A DNA stretch of 64,000 nt from Myxococcus stipitatus (GCF_038561935.1 NZ_CP102770.1:1798001-1862000); one strand, 5' to 3'. Shown: positions 26,101 through 33,700, counted from the first letter of the stretch. A program made the numbers and translations. Notes: a model not told the origin generated them from the letters alone.

Positions 26101-26397
26101 ATTGGCGTCAACTACCGTGTCAGCAAGGACAGCATGCTGTCCGTGACCCTGGACGTCTTCAACCTCTTCAACTTCCAGGGCGTGACCAACGTGGACCAGA
26201 CGTACACCCGTCTGCCCGTGGCCCCGATTGCGAACGGCACGCCGAGCGACCTGCCCGGCAACGTGACCTGGCAGCCGGGTGAGGAGCGTGACGAGGCGTT
26301 TGGCTCGGTCGATGGCGACATCAACCCGAACTTCAAGAACCCGACCTCCTACCAGGCGCCGCGTCAGATGCGTATCGGCGTCCGGTACACGTTCTAG
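23167..26397 (+). CDS. oar: Oar-type TonB-dependent outer-membrane receptor/transporter
   Basis: 1076 residues. The signal peptide ends ...GSAAFAQ (residues 1-27). A carboxypeptidase-regulatory-like beta domain follows (about 30-110, GTVIDSQSRQPVADVVVTA). The plug has a TonB-box-like EVVEIVG and GGYMPEFGRSTGGVINAVTRSG. The rest is a beta-barrel ending in RIGVRYTF with a terminal aromatic. This is the Oar architecture. In M. xanthus Oar is required for development and, as reported, for TonB-dependent secretion of the protease PopC. ATG 23167 follows GGAGGGG; a more upstream in-frame start would misplace the signal peptide. The codons are strongly C-ending, and the linked tonB/exbB/exbD operon is probably its energiser. 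Confidence 0.9.
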   Translation: MHLNRVLRETGVVLAAGLLYGSAAFAQSSTMIGTVIDSQSRQPVADVVVTATSPNLQGEQMVVTDAQGNYRIPQLPPGTYTLRFEKEQYKPYARSDVQLRLNRTIRVNVELLPESLGEVVEIVGAPPTIDVGSTTTGVNVDQEFIKRIAVARPGGKGGAARSFESLAELAPGAQNDQYGVSINGATSPENGYVVDGLSTNDPAYGVNASPMSIEFVQDVNIITGGYMPEFGRSTGGVINAVTRSGSNEFHGTVFANWTPGSLEGNRKIVRSEGTVISGLNELKNLGDFGATLGGPIIKDKLWFFAGFTPSFTRYQHTRTLNALRLDPTTGETQTDSSGFSIVDPIRGSDRQYYADNRTIQYMGKLTYLINQDHNVSLALNGTPTTTGGLGKLSINPQSGALPGAITTRPGDFGQLETNANATALALKYAGAFMEKKVLVDATFGWFHQTASTLPADGSKLGSSQGLAGYSRMQYTTPRRLTVFEGLPAGQEGACDPVVVNAGTPDEEIHERCPVTGYFVGGPGYMSDSTLDRYQINAKATYLLNALGTHVLKAGADAEFLSYDQLKAYGGGVYFAEGANYGAANGFGPTYNNGQPYSGNTVRDFRRYGYQASPDSPITQLTQQSKTTSTTVGGFLQDSWSIANRVTLNLGVRYDVQAMYGGDGELALIMGNQWSPRLGAIVDPFANGRTKFFVNYARYYEQVPLNMMDRAFPGERRYEARRAFAEPGESGGCDPSRRESQETDCRNPNYVVNLPEGNRNPNRLYTGGKVENEPIDPDIKPQSSEEVVVGAEYELIANTRVGASYTHRNMNMVIEDMSRDDGNSYFLGNPGSGFAKEFPKPERNYDNVTVYLNRTFSDGWLAQANYTWSRLYGNYPGLFRPETAQLDPNILSDFDLVSLLTNRTGLLPFDRTHQIKVFGAKEFNFTNALSASVGVSYRGNSGTPINYFGAHSLYGEDESFVLPRGAGGRTPWVNTIDSNIGVNYRVSKDSMLSVTLDVFNLFNFQGVTNVDQTYTRLPVAPIANGTPSDLPGNVTWQPGEERDEAFGSVDGDINPNFKNPTSYQAPRQMRIGVRYTF

Positions 26398-26432
26398 TCA
26401 CTGGCCCTTTTGGAACGGGAAATACAAGTCAC

Positions 26433-27143
26433 ATGACCAAGAACATTCTGAAGGCCACGATGGTTCTCGTCGGCGCGACGACCGCGCTGGCGGGCTGCAA
26501 CTTCGACCAGCCCGAGGCCCCCTGCTTCGTGCAGGACCACATCAGCTGGGTCGCGCGGTACGACCCGGTTGACACGCCCAAGCAGGCGGATGGCTCCGCC
26601 TGCACCAACGTCGAGGGACAGAAGGCACCGGCCGCTGAGGCTGTCGGCGTCTTCAAGTTCACCGACCCGGACGACCTGACCAAGTCGCTGCTCACCATCC
26701 GCCCTGCCGGGTTGGCGAGCCGTGGTGCGCTGGACCCGAACAGCCCCCCGACGCAGCAGACGGCGCTGGGGGCCTTCGCCTCCGAGCCGACGAACGACTT
26801 CTGCGCGGCGCCGTCCCTGTCGCTCGCCTCGGTCAACGCCCAGGCGACGAGTTCGGCTGCGGCGACGTCGATCTCCTACCAGTACAAGAACATGGAGGTC
26901 TACGCGGCCGCGGCGGTTCCCGGGACGCAGATGCGTGGCGAGCTGGTCTACACCCGCGACGGTTGCATCTCGACCTACGCGGTTCGCGCCCTGTGGCCGG
27001 CCGTGCCCTGCGACCCCAGCGACGCGACGGCTTGCGGTCCTGGTACGGCGAACCTGAACCCGGACTTCGCGGCTGAGTGCGTCCGGACGAGCCCGACGGC
27101 GGGCATCTGCGCCCCGTCGAAGCCCATCCCGTCGCTCCGCTAG
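26433..27143 (+). CDS. Small lipoprotein downstream of oar
   Basis: 236 residues with a lipoprotein signal (MTKNILKATM...TALAGC, lipidated Cys about 22). The mature protein has several Cys residues and Pro/Ala/Thr-rich segments, and ends with a Cys-rich stretch (VPCDPSDATACGPG...ECVRTS...GICAPS). I do not recognise a family. It begins 35 nt after the oar stop and is followed by two strong hairpins, so it is very likely co-transcribed with oar and could be an outer-membrane partner of the receptor. That link is inference from gene order only. Confidence 0.8.
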   Translation: MTKNILKATMVLVGATTALAGCNFDQPEAPCFVQDHISWVARYDPVDTPKQADGSACTNVEGQKAPAAEAVGVFKFTDPDDLTKSLLTIRPAGLASRGALDPNSPPTQQTALGAFASEPTNDFCAAPSLSLASVNAQATSSAAATSISYQYKNMEVYAAAAVPGTQMRGELVYTRDGCISTYAVRALWPAVPCDPSDATACGPGTANLNPDFAAECVRTSPTAGICAPSKPIPSLR

Positions 27144-27160
27144 TCGTCCTTCGCTGAACA

Positions 27161-27183
27161 GCGCCACCCCCCTCGGGTGGCGC
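27161..27183 (+). terminator. Strong hairpin closing the oar transcription unit
   Basis: Perfect 9-bp GC-rich stem (GCGCCACCC / GGGTGGCGC) with a 5-nt loop, 17 nt after the lipoprotein stop. Confidence 0.65.
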
Positions 27184-27186
27184 CTC

Positions 27187-27238
27187 GCGGCCCCGGCAGC
27201 CCTCCTCAGGGAGTGGACTGACGGGGCCGCGGTGTTTT
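27187..27238 (+). terminator. Second terminator hairpin with T-run
   Basis: A 9-bp perfect stem (GCGGCCCCG at 27187 / CGGGGCCGC at 27222) is followed by GGTGTTTT. It makes a tandem termination site with the preceding hairpin. Confidence 0.6.
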
Positions 27239-27263
27239 AAGGGCTGTACCTGTCTGGAGGCAC

Positions 27264-28808
27264 ATGGAGGGCCGTTACTCACTCATCCACCACGTCCGCT
27301 CGCTGCTGGAGGACGAACAGGGCACTCTCTACAAAGAGGCGCCCTACCGCGTGGCCCTGTGCTACCCGAGCCCCTACCATGTGGGGATGAGCTCGCTGGG
27401 CTTCCAGGCCATCTACCGCGAGATTCATGAGCACCCTGGTGCGACAGCGGAGCGCGTCTTCCTCCCGGACGACGTGGAGGCGTTCAAGCGCACGCGGGCG
27501 CCCCTGTTCTCCTGGGAGTCGCAGGCGCCCGTCTCCAGCTTCGCCATGCTGGCGTTCTCCGTGGCGTACGAGCTGGAGCTGACGGGCTTCTTCTCGATGC
27601 TGGAGCTGGCGGGAATCCCCCTGCTGGCGGAGGAGCGCAAGGACGGACGGCATCCCTTGGTGGTGGCGGGCGGTCCGCTGACGTTCTCCAATCCGGATCC
27701 GCTGGAGCCCTTCGTGGATGTGCTCGTCCAGGGGGAGTCCGAGGACCTGATCCACGTCCTGGTGGAGGCCGCGGCCTCCATGGACCGTGAGGCGCTGCTG
27801 GATCATCTGGCGCGCACCCCTGGCTTCCGTGTCCCAGGGCGGGGCGGACAGCGCTACCACGTCGCGCGGGCGATGGACTCGCGGCTGCCCGCCCGCTCTC
27901 AAATCGTCACCTCGCACACCGAGCTCCGGTCGATGTTCCTCATCGAGCCGGAGCGGGGCTGCTCCCGAGGCTGCCACTACTGCGTCATGCGGCGCACCAC
28001 CAACGGCGGGATGCGCACGGTGCCTCCGGAGCGGGTGCTGTCACTCATTCCAGAGCACGCCCGGAGGGTGGGCCTGGTGGGTGCGGCGGTGACGGATCAT
28101 CCCCGCATCGTCGAGCTCCTGCGCACCATCGTGGACTCGGGGCGCGAGGTGGGAGTGTCGTCGCTTCGCGCGGACAGGCTCACCCAGGAGCTGGTGAACC
28201 AGCTGCGCCGCGGCGGCGCGACGAACCTGACGGTGGCGGCGGATGGGGCCTCGCAGCGGATGCGGGACATGGTCGACCGCAAGCACTCGGAGGAGCAGAT
28301 TGTCCGCGCCGCGGAGTTCGCGCGCACGGCGGGCATGAAGCAGCTCAAGGTGTACAACGTGGTGGGGCTGCCCTTCGAAGGGGAAGCGGACATCGACGAG
28401 CTGATCCGCTTCACCACCGAGCTGTCGCGCATCCTGCCCGTGGCGTTGGGGGTGGCTCCCTTCGTGGCCAAGCGGAACACGCCCCTGGACGGGGCTCCCT
28501 TCGCGGGCATTCGCGAGGTGGAGGCGCGGCTGGAGCGGCTCCGCAAGGGCCTGCGCGGTCGCGCCGAGGTCCGCCCCACGTCCGCCCGGTGGGCCTGGGT
28601 GGAGTACATGCTGGCCCAGTGCGGTCCCGAAGGGGGGCTGGCCGCGATGGACGCCTGGCGCGCTGGGGGCAGCTTCTCCGCGTGGAAGAAGGCCTTCGAG
28701 GGGCGGGGCTGTGAGCCCTACATGGCCCGGCGGGTGGAGGATGGTCGCCGCAACCCCACGTTGTGGCCCACTGTCCCGAAGGTGGCTCCGTCCGCGTCCG
28801 CCGCGTGA
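27264..28808 (+). CDS. Radical SAM protein with B12-binding-like N-terminal domain
   Basis: 514 residues. An N-terminal Rossmann-like region (about 25-150; CYPSPYHVGMSSLGFQAIYREI) resembles cobalamin-binding domains of class B radical SAM enzymes. The radical SAM barrel has the 4Fe-4S motif GCSRGCHYC (about 233-240) followed by VGLVGAAVTDHP and GATNLTVAADG segments. The N-terminal portion resembles the uncharacterised TIGR03960-type fused radical SAM proteins, but no partner domain follows. ATG 27264 has GGAGGCAC upstream. Substrate unknown. It stands alone after the oar terminators and its GC is ordinary. Confidence 0.85.
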   Translation: MEGRYSLIHHVRSLLEDEQGTLYKEAPYRVALCYPSPYHVGMSSLGFQAIYREIHEHPGATAERVFLPDDVEAFKRTRAPLFSWESQAPVSSFAMLAFSVAYELELTGFFSMLELAGIPLLAEERKDGRHPLVVAGGPLTFSNPDPLEPFVDVLVQGESEDLIHVLVEAAASMDREALLDHLARTPGFRVPGRGGQRYHVARAMDSRLPARSQIVTSHTELRSMFLIEPERGCSRGCHYCVMRRTTNGGMRTVPPERVLSLIPEHARRVGLVGAAVTDHPRIVELLRTIVDSGREVGVSSLRADRLTQELVNQLRRGGATNLTVAADGASQRMRDMVDRKHSEEQIVRAAEFARTAGMKQLKVYNVVGLPFEGEADIDELIRFTTELSRILPVALGVAPFVAKRNTPLDGAPFAGIREVEARLERLRKGLRGRAEVRPTSARWAWVEYMLAQCGPEGGLAAMDAWRAGGSFSAWKKAFEGRGCEPYMARRVEDGRRNPTLWPTVPKVAPSASAA

Positions 28809-28901
28809 CGGGAGGTGCAAGTGCCGGTGCACGAAGGGCCCTGCTTCCGCTAGAAGTCCGGTGGCGCCGATAGCCGGCGCCCAGAGGCAGCGGAGAATCA
28901 G

Positions 28902-29828
28902 GTGAGCACGCAGCGCGTGGACAAGGCGTGGCAGCAGAAGGGCCTCAAGGAGTACTCGACGGAGGCCCTGCTCGGTACGCTCGGCCACTACGGCATTCCC
29001 GTGGCCGAGGAGGACTTCCGGAAGCTCGCGGAGACGACCTTCCCCCTGGGCATCGCCCAGAGCTGGAAGGCGAAGTGGAAGGGCACGGGCCCGTTCAAGG
29101 ACTTCATCGTCGCGGCGGCGGTGGAGCTGTGGCGGCGCTGGCTGCCGGACCGTGTTGCCCCGCATGAGGTGACGGAGGCGCTGGCCTCGCTCATGAGGGC
29201 CCTGCTGCAGTTGCTCAACGGTGCCGCCGACGCGCCCGTGGGCCCTGCTTTCGAGCGGATGACCACCCTGCGCTCGAAGATGCCCCTGGATGACAAGGGC
29301 GCTCCCCAGGAGCGCTTCATGCAGGAGTCGCTCGCGCCCTTCACGGAGAAGGACGCGGAGTTCTTCGACCGCCTCGCGGAGACGCTGGCCCGCTCGGGAC
29401 ACCCGGCGCACGGCGAGTCCTTCGCGGAGCTGGAGGAGTTCTTCCTGCCGGACCGCAAGGGCATCTCGAAGGCCATCGTGCGCGCGGCGCGCGGTGAGCA
29501 GGACGCGGCCGTGGCGGACCTGGTGAAGCTGACCGAGGACACGGCTCGCACGCCCATCGCCCGGATTCTGGCCGTGGACGGACTCATCCACCTCCAGGCG
29601 AACGGTCAGGCGGCCTCGGCGGGGCGCATGCTGCTGGAGTGGGCCGAGTCGACGAAGGACCTGCATCTCGCGCTGGACCTCGTGCCGCGTCTGGAGCACG
29701 TCTTCAAGGCGCAGAACGACCGCGTCTCCCTGTTGGAGCTGATGCAGACGGCCGAGCGTCTCGAGGCCGAGCACGACCGCGTCCACCCCGGTCACCGCCG
29801 CCACCGTCACAATCACAACCACGGATGA
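28902..29828 (+). CDS. Uncharacterised helical protein with His-rich C terminus
   Basis: 308 residues starting at GTG 28902 after a GCGGAG site. No signal peptide or TM helix is seen. The body is predicted alpha-helical with repeated Leu/Ala patterns resembling HEAT/TPR-like solenoids (for example YSTEALLGTLGHYGIPV and LEELMQTAERLEA-type helices). The last ~15 residues are rich in His/Asn/Arg (HRRHRHNHNHG), a plausible metal- or nucleic-acid-binding tail. I do not recognise the family. A strong hairpin follows nine nt after the stop. Confidence 0.75.
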   Translation: MSTQRVDKAWQQKGLKEYSTEALLGTLGHYGIPVAEEDFRKLAETTFPLGIAQSWKAKWKGTGPFKDFIVAAAVELWRRWLPDRVAPHEVTEALASLMRALLQLLNGAADAPVGPAFERMTTLRSKMPLDDKGAPQERFMQESLAPFTEKDAEFFDRLAETLARSGHPAHGESFAELEEFFLPDRKGISKAIVRAARGEQDAAVADLVKLTEDTARTPIARILAVDGLIHLQANGQAASAGRMLLEWAESTKDLHLALDLVPRLEHVFKAQNDRVSLLELMQTAERLEAEHDRVHPGHRRHRHNHNHG

Positions 29829-29836
29829 GGTCTCCC

Positions 29837-29865
29837 GCGCGGTGCACGATGTTCGTGCGCCGCGC
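29837..29865. terminator. Long hairpin terminator between convergent genes
   Basis: A 13-bp stem with a single G-U type mismatch and a 3-nt loop (GCGCGGTGCACGA / TCGTGCGCCGCGC) begins 9 nt after the stop of the upstream gene. No T-run. Confidence 0.6.
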
Positions 29866-29995
29866 GGAACCGTCCTCCTGGAGCGCTGAAGGGGCACCGC
29901 GCCTGACGCGTGGTGACCTCAGCGCCCATCGAGGCATGGGGGCGTGGCTCTCCCCGTACCGCGAAGGTCTCGGGCCGAGCGCCGAACCCCTGGCC

Positions 29996-30700
29996 TCACT
30001 CCGCGGTGCTGGTGCCTTCCGCTCCGCCCTTGGCCTGAGTGCGTCGAGGCTTCCTCTTGCGGACGGGCTTCGTGTCCGAGGCCTCGGGTGCACCGGTCTC
30101 CGCGGGGGCCGCCGTCGCGACATTCTCCTCGGGAGAAGGGGGCTCGCGGCTCTCGACGGGAGGGGCCTCCTCCTCCTTCGCGGGCAGCGGCGTCGCGCGC
30201 TTCAGGGGAATCTTGAGGACGTTGGGAACACCTTCCGACACGTCGCGCGTGGACACGACAGCGCCCACGGTTGTGTAGCGGATGGCTCCTGTCTGCGTGA
30301 AGGCGTGCTTGAGCGGATACGACCTGGCCCTGGGGAGGAACCAGTCGCGCGCGGCCTTGAGCGGCAGCACGTGCATCTCTCCCTGCGAGAGGAACACGTA
30401 CACCAGCAGGTCCGCCCCGCTGTAGAGGAAGCAGCCAGGGGTGTCTTTCTCGAGGTTGGACACCAGCTCGAAGAAGTAGCGCCGGCGTGTCGCGTTCCGG
30501 TCGCCCTTCACCTCGATGCCGCGCACCTCCCCGGAAGGCAACTCCCAGAGGAGGTCCACCCCTCGGTGCTGGAAGCGCGGGTCCGACTGCACGTCGTGAA
30601 CGCGCGAGCCCGGCTCGGTTTCCAGCAACCACGCCCTCGCGTGCTGCACGGCGCGGTCCGCCGCGCCCTGCACGCCCTTCATGCTGAAGCTTCGTGCCAT
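29996..30700 (-). CDS. PD-(D/E)XK nuclease-like protein with basic disordered tail
   Basis: 234 residues. The first ~150 contain the arrangement GVDLLWELPSGEVRGIEVKGD: an Asp, then E-x-K on the next strand, the core of the PD-(D/E)XK nuclease superfamily (as in Mrr-like and Holliday-resolvase-like proteins). The rest, from about residue 165, is Pro/Glu/Ala- then Lys/Arg-rich (KPVRKRKPRRTQAK) and probably disordered. The start ATG 30700 is three nt after the stop of the upstream DUF4920 gene, so they form one operon. Nuclease activity is inference; substrate unknown. Some members of the fold are non-catalytic. Confidence 0.7.
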   Translation of the reverse strand: MARSFSMKGVQGAADRAVQHARAWLLETEPGSRVHDVQSDPRFQHRGVDLLWELPSGEVRGIEVKGDRNATRRRYFFELVSNLEKDTPGCFLYSGADLLVYVFLSQGEMHVLPLKAARDWFLPRARSYPLKHAFTQTGAIRYTTVGAVVSTRDVSEGVPNVLKIPLKRATPLPAKEEEAPPVESREPPSPEENVATAAPAETGAPEASDTKPVRKRKPRRTQAKGGAEGTSTAE

Positions 30701-30703
30701 GTC

Positions 30704-31282
30704 CTACCGGCGCAGCTCGACGCCCGTCGCCACCAGCTGCACTTCGCGGGGCTTGCCATCCGCGCCGCGCGGGACGATGGCGCCTTCGCTCTCGTAGTGG
30801 GACGCGTGGCTCTCGCTCAGCTCCGCCACCTTCACGACACCCTCCACGCGCGCCTGCGCGCCCGCGGAGTCCAGCGGGACGAAGAAGCCGTAGTCCTTGA
30901 ACGTCACGCGCACGCCGGGGCCCTTCGCCGAGTCGGTGGCGAGCTCCATCCAGCAGCCCTTGCGCTCACACGCCTTGCGCACGCGTCCCTCGAGCGTCAC
31001 CGTCTTGCCCTCGTGCGGCTGGGGCTTGGTCAGCAGGTCCGCGAGCTTCACGGGGTTGGCGCCCTTGAGGGCCTCGCCACGGGTGAGCTTCCAGCCGTCC
31101 TGGGAGGAGGCGGCGGGGGCCTCGCTCTTGGGCGCGGCCTTGGCGGCGTCGGCGGGGTGGTGGCAGTCGCTGGCGGCCGCCTTGTCCTCGCCTCCGGCCT
31201 TGGCGGGCGTCTTCTTGTCGCCAGCGAAAGCCAGCAGGGGAACAGCGACCAGCAGCATCAGGGACGTGCGGAGCGAGTTCAT
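30704..31282 (-). CDS. DUF4920 exported protein
   Basis: 192 residues with a signal peptide (MNSLRTSLMLLVAVPLLAFAG). A Lys/Ala-rich linker containing a Cys-His-His cluster (ASDCHHPAD) follows, then the DUF4920 domain (about residues 90-192) with a C-x4-C pair in RKACERKGCWMEL and the end VPRGADGKPREVQL. Function of DUF4920 is unknown; the beta-sandwich and Cys pair suggest metal or redox chemistry in the periplasm. ATG 31282 gives the proper signal peptide. It is in an operon with the downstream nuclease-like gene (3-nt gap), an unexpected pairing since one product is exported and the other is not. Confidence 0.8.
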   Translation of the reverse strand: MNSLRTSLMLLVAVPLLAFAGDKKTPAKAGGEDKAAASDCHHPADAAKAAPKSEAPAASSQDGWKLTRGEALKGANPVKLADLLTKPQPHEGKTVTLEGRVRKACERKGCWMELATDSAKGPGVRVTFKDYGFFVPLDSAGAQARVEGVVKVAELSESHASHYESEGAIVPRGADGKPREVQLVATGVELRR

Positions 31283-31371
31283 GACTCGCTCGCTTAGCCA
31301 AAACTCATTGCCCCGGCAAGACGAGCCCCGTACTACAGTGTCACTCCCAGACACCTCTCGGCGGGTCGCGC

Positions 31372-31803
31372 ATGAAGGTCTTCATCCCTCCTCGCAATCG
31401 CCGGCCTGGCACGGTGGACTACATGGGGCTCATGGGCCTCGTGGGGTTGCTGGTGGCCCGATACATCCCGGTGGCCCGAATCATCCCGTTCTGGGGCTGT
31501 GTGCTGCGCGAGCAGACAGGGTGGCCCTGCCTCGGCTGTGGGCTGACCCGGGTGGCGGAGAGGGTGTCCCACTTCAACTTCGAGGGGGCCTGGGAGGCCA
31601 ATCCCCTGGGGACGGTGGCCGCCCTCCTGTTCGCCCTGGCGGCGGTGGCCATGGTGGTGCACCTCGTCTTCGCCGTCCCGATTCCTGAAATCCAGCTCTC
31701 GGCGAAGGAGTGGAGGGCGTTCCAGGTGGTGATGCCTGTCATCGTCCTGGTGAATTACGCCTACGTGGTGGTGAAGACGCGCTTCCCCCACCTGCTGCTA
31801 TAG
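31372..31803 (+). CDS. DUF2752 membrane protein
   Basis: 143 residues with three hydrophobic helices: GLMGLVGLLVARYIPVARIIPF, a long central one (ALLFALAAVAMVVHLVF) and VVMPVIVLVNYAYVVV. The DUF2752 signature is present as the Cys-rich loop LREQTGWPCLGCGLTRV followed by PLGT. Function unknown. ATG 31372. It lies 11 bp upstream of plsY on the same strand and is probably co-transcribed with it. Confidence 0.82.
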   Translation: MKVFIPPRNRRPGTVDYMGLMGLVGLLVARYIPVARIIPFWGCVLREQTGWPCLGCGLTRVAERVSHFNFEGAWEANPLGTVAALLFALAAVAMVVHLVFAVPIPEIQLSAKEWRAFQVVMPVIVLVNYAYVVVKTRFPHLLL

Positions 31804-31814
31804 AGCGAGGTGTC

Positions 31815-32393
31815 GTGACTCTCGCGCTCGTGCTGTTGGGTTATCTCGCCGGCTCCATCCCTTTCGGTGTCCTGCTGACGCGATGGCTGCGTGGCGTGGA
31901 CGTGCGCCAGGGGGGCAGTGGGAACATCGGCGCCACCAACGTCACCCGGGTCGCGGGCAAGAAGCTGGGCGCGCTGGTGCTGGTGCTGGATGCGCTGAAG
32001 GGCGCGTTGCCGGTGGCGCTCGCGGTGCGGCTGGTGCCGGGCCAGCCCCTGGTGCACGTGATGGTGGGAGTGGCCGCGGTGCTGGGCCATGTCTACCCGG
32101 TGTGGCTGAAGCTCCACGGGGGCAAGGGCGTGGCCACGGCGCTCGGGGTGCTGCTGGTGCTGGCTCCGTGGGCCGCGCTGGCGGCGGGCACGGCGTTCAT
32201 CGCCATCTTCCTGGTGTCGCGCGTCAGCTCCCTGGGCTCGCTCTTCGCGGGAGCCACGGCGGTGGGCACGACGGCCTGCACCGCCCCGGAGCCCGAGTAC
32301 ACCGGCCTCTCAGCCTTCCTCTTCGTCGTCATGCTGTGGACGCATCGGAGCAACATTGGCCGGCTGCTGCGTCGCACCGAGCGGCGCTTCTGA
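31815..32393 (+). CDS. plsY: Acyl-phosphate:glycerol-3-phosphate acyltransferase
   Basis: Membrane enzyme transferring an acyl group from acyl phosphate to glycerol 3-phosphate, the first step of phospholipid synthesis in PlsX/PlsY bacteria. Conserved motifs are present: GSIPFG near the N terminus, GSGNIGATN (motif 1), and GGKGVAT (motif 2) in loops between about five TM helices. Translation begins at GTG 31815, after GAGG; an upstream in-frame region overlaps DUF2752 and is not used. The 3' end overlaps the convergent THUMP methyltransferase gene by 84 nt. Confidence 0.93.
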   Translation: MTLALVLLGYLAGSIPFGVLLTRWLRGVDVRQGGSGNIGATNVTRVAGKKLGALVLVLDALKGALPVALAVRLVPGQPLVHVMVGVAAVLGHVYPVWLKLHGGKGVATALGVLLVLAPWAALAAGTAFIAIFLVSRVSSLGSLFAGATAVGTTACTAPEPEYTGLSAFLFVVMLWTHRSNIGRLLRRTERRF

Positions 32394-33548
32394 GCCTTCG
32401 TCGCCGCCCCCCGCGGCGCGGTAGCCGAGCAGGTTGCATTCGATGGGGCCGTTCCACAGCTCCCGGCGAGACGAGGGGCGCGCGTGGAAGGCGCTCTCGA
32501 AGGCGGGGTTGCCGCAGAGCACCCAGACGCGCCAGCCGGGCACGCGCAGGGCCTCGCCCAGCTTGTAATAGAAGCTCTTCATGCCCTTCTGTCCGCCGGT
32601 GCCGATGCGGTCTCCGTAGGGCGGATTGGTGAGCAGCAGGCCGTGGGTGGCGGGGAGGTGCGGCATCCGGGTGGCGTCGCCCTCGGTGAGGGAGATCTCC
32701 TCCGACAGCCTGGCGGCGCTCACGTTGCGTTGCGCGGCCTCCAGGGCCTCCGGGTCCTTGTCGAGGCCCCAGATGGGGACCTCCACCTTGCGCTCGTTGC
32801 GACGGGCATCCGCGCGCAGGTCCGCGAGCAGCTCGCGAGCCCGGGCCCCCAGCTCAGGCCAGCGCTCCACCGCGAAGTCCCGGTTGAGTCCCGGGGCCCG
32901 CTTCCGGGCAATCATCCCGCCTTCAATCAGCAGCGTGCCGGAGCCGCACATCGGGTCGACGAGGGCCTCGTCTCCCGTGTAGCGCGCGGCGCGCAGGATG
33001 GCGGCGGCGAGCGTCTCCTTGAGCGGAGCGACGGTGGGGCGCACGCGATAGCCTCGGCGGTTCAGCGAATCGCCACAGAGGTCCAGCGAGAGCGAGAGGG
33101 TGTCGCGAGACAGGTGCGCGACCACGCTCACGTCGGGGTTCTTCGTGTTGACGTCGGGCCGCGTGCCCACGACGTCGCGCATCCGGTCGACGATGGCGTC
33201 CTTCACCTTGAGGGCGACGAAGCCGGAGTGGCTGTGCTCGCTGTCCTTCAGCGTGGCGTCCACCGCGAACGTGGTGGTGGGCGTCAGGTGCTCTTCCCAG
33301 GAGACGCTCCGGACGGCCTCGTAGAGCCCGTCGGCGCCACGGGCCTCGAAGGCGCCCAGGGGGTAGAGGACTCGCATCGCGATGCGAGACCAGAGGCAGA
33401 CCATGAGCGCCTCGTCGAGCGAGGCCATGAAACGCACGCCTCCTCGGTCCTGGCGGATGCGGCGCGCGCCGAGCTCCTTGAGCTCATCCGCGAGCAGGTC
33501 CTCGGTGCCGCGAGCCGTGGTGGCGAAAAGGGCAATACGTTCAGCCAT
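32310..33548 (-). CDS. THUMP-domain rRNA/tRNA methyltransferase (RlmL-like)
   Basis: 412 residues. The N terminus resembles the RlmL/Trm-type THUMP domain, containing GTEDLLADELKELGA and FAVDATLKDSEHSHSGF. The catalytic domain has DPMCGSGTLLIEGG (motif I) and the N6/N2-methylase motif NPPYGDRIG. This is the class of the E. coli 23S rRNA G2445 N2-methyltransferase half of RlmKL, but without the RlmK half. The target base cannot be stated. ATG 33548 gives MAERIALFATTARGTE. The last ~35 residues after the core are acidic and overlap plsY by 84 nt. Confidence 0.88.
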   Translation of the reverse strand: MAERIALFATTARGTEDLLADELKELGARRIRQDRGGVRFMASLDEALMVCLWSRIAMRVLYPLGAFEARGADGLYEAVRSVSWEEHLTPTTTFAVDATLKDSEHSHSGFVALKVKDAIVDRMRDVVGTRPDVNTKNPDVSVVAHLSRDTLSLSLDLCGDSLNRRGYRVRPTVAPLKETLAAAILRAARYTGDEALVDPMCGSGTLLIEGGMIARKRAPGLNRDFAVERWPELGARARELLADLRADARRNERKVEVPIWGLDKDPEALEAAQRNVSAARLSEEISLTEGDATRMPHLPATHGLLLTNPPYGDRIGTGGQKGMKSFYYKLGEALRVPGWRVWVLCGNPAFESAFHARPSSRRELWNGPIECNLLGYRAAGGGDEGSEAPLGATQQPANVAPMRPQHDDEEEG

Positions 33549-33700
33549 GAGACCCCCGCCCATAAACGACCTGGGACCGCTTGGGAACCCACAAGACGCT
33601 GGAAGTGCGTCCCCGTCCGATGTGGGCGAGTCCAGAGAGGGGGGGCCAGCGGGCATTCGAGAGCCTGTCTCGCCCGCAGGTGCCCGCGCTGGAAACGAAA

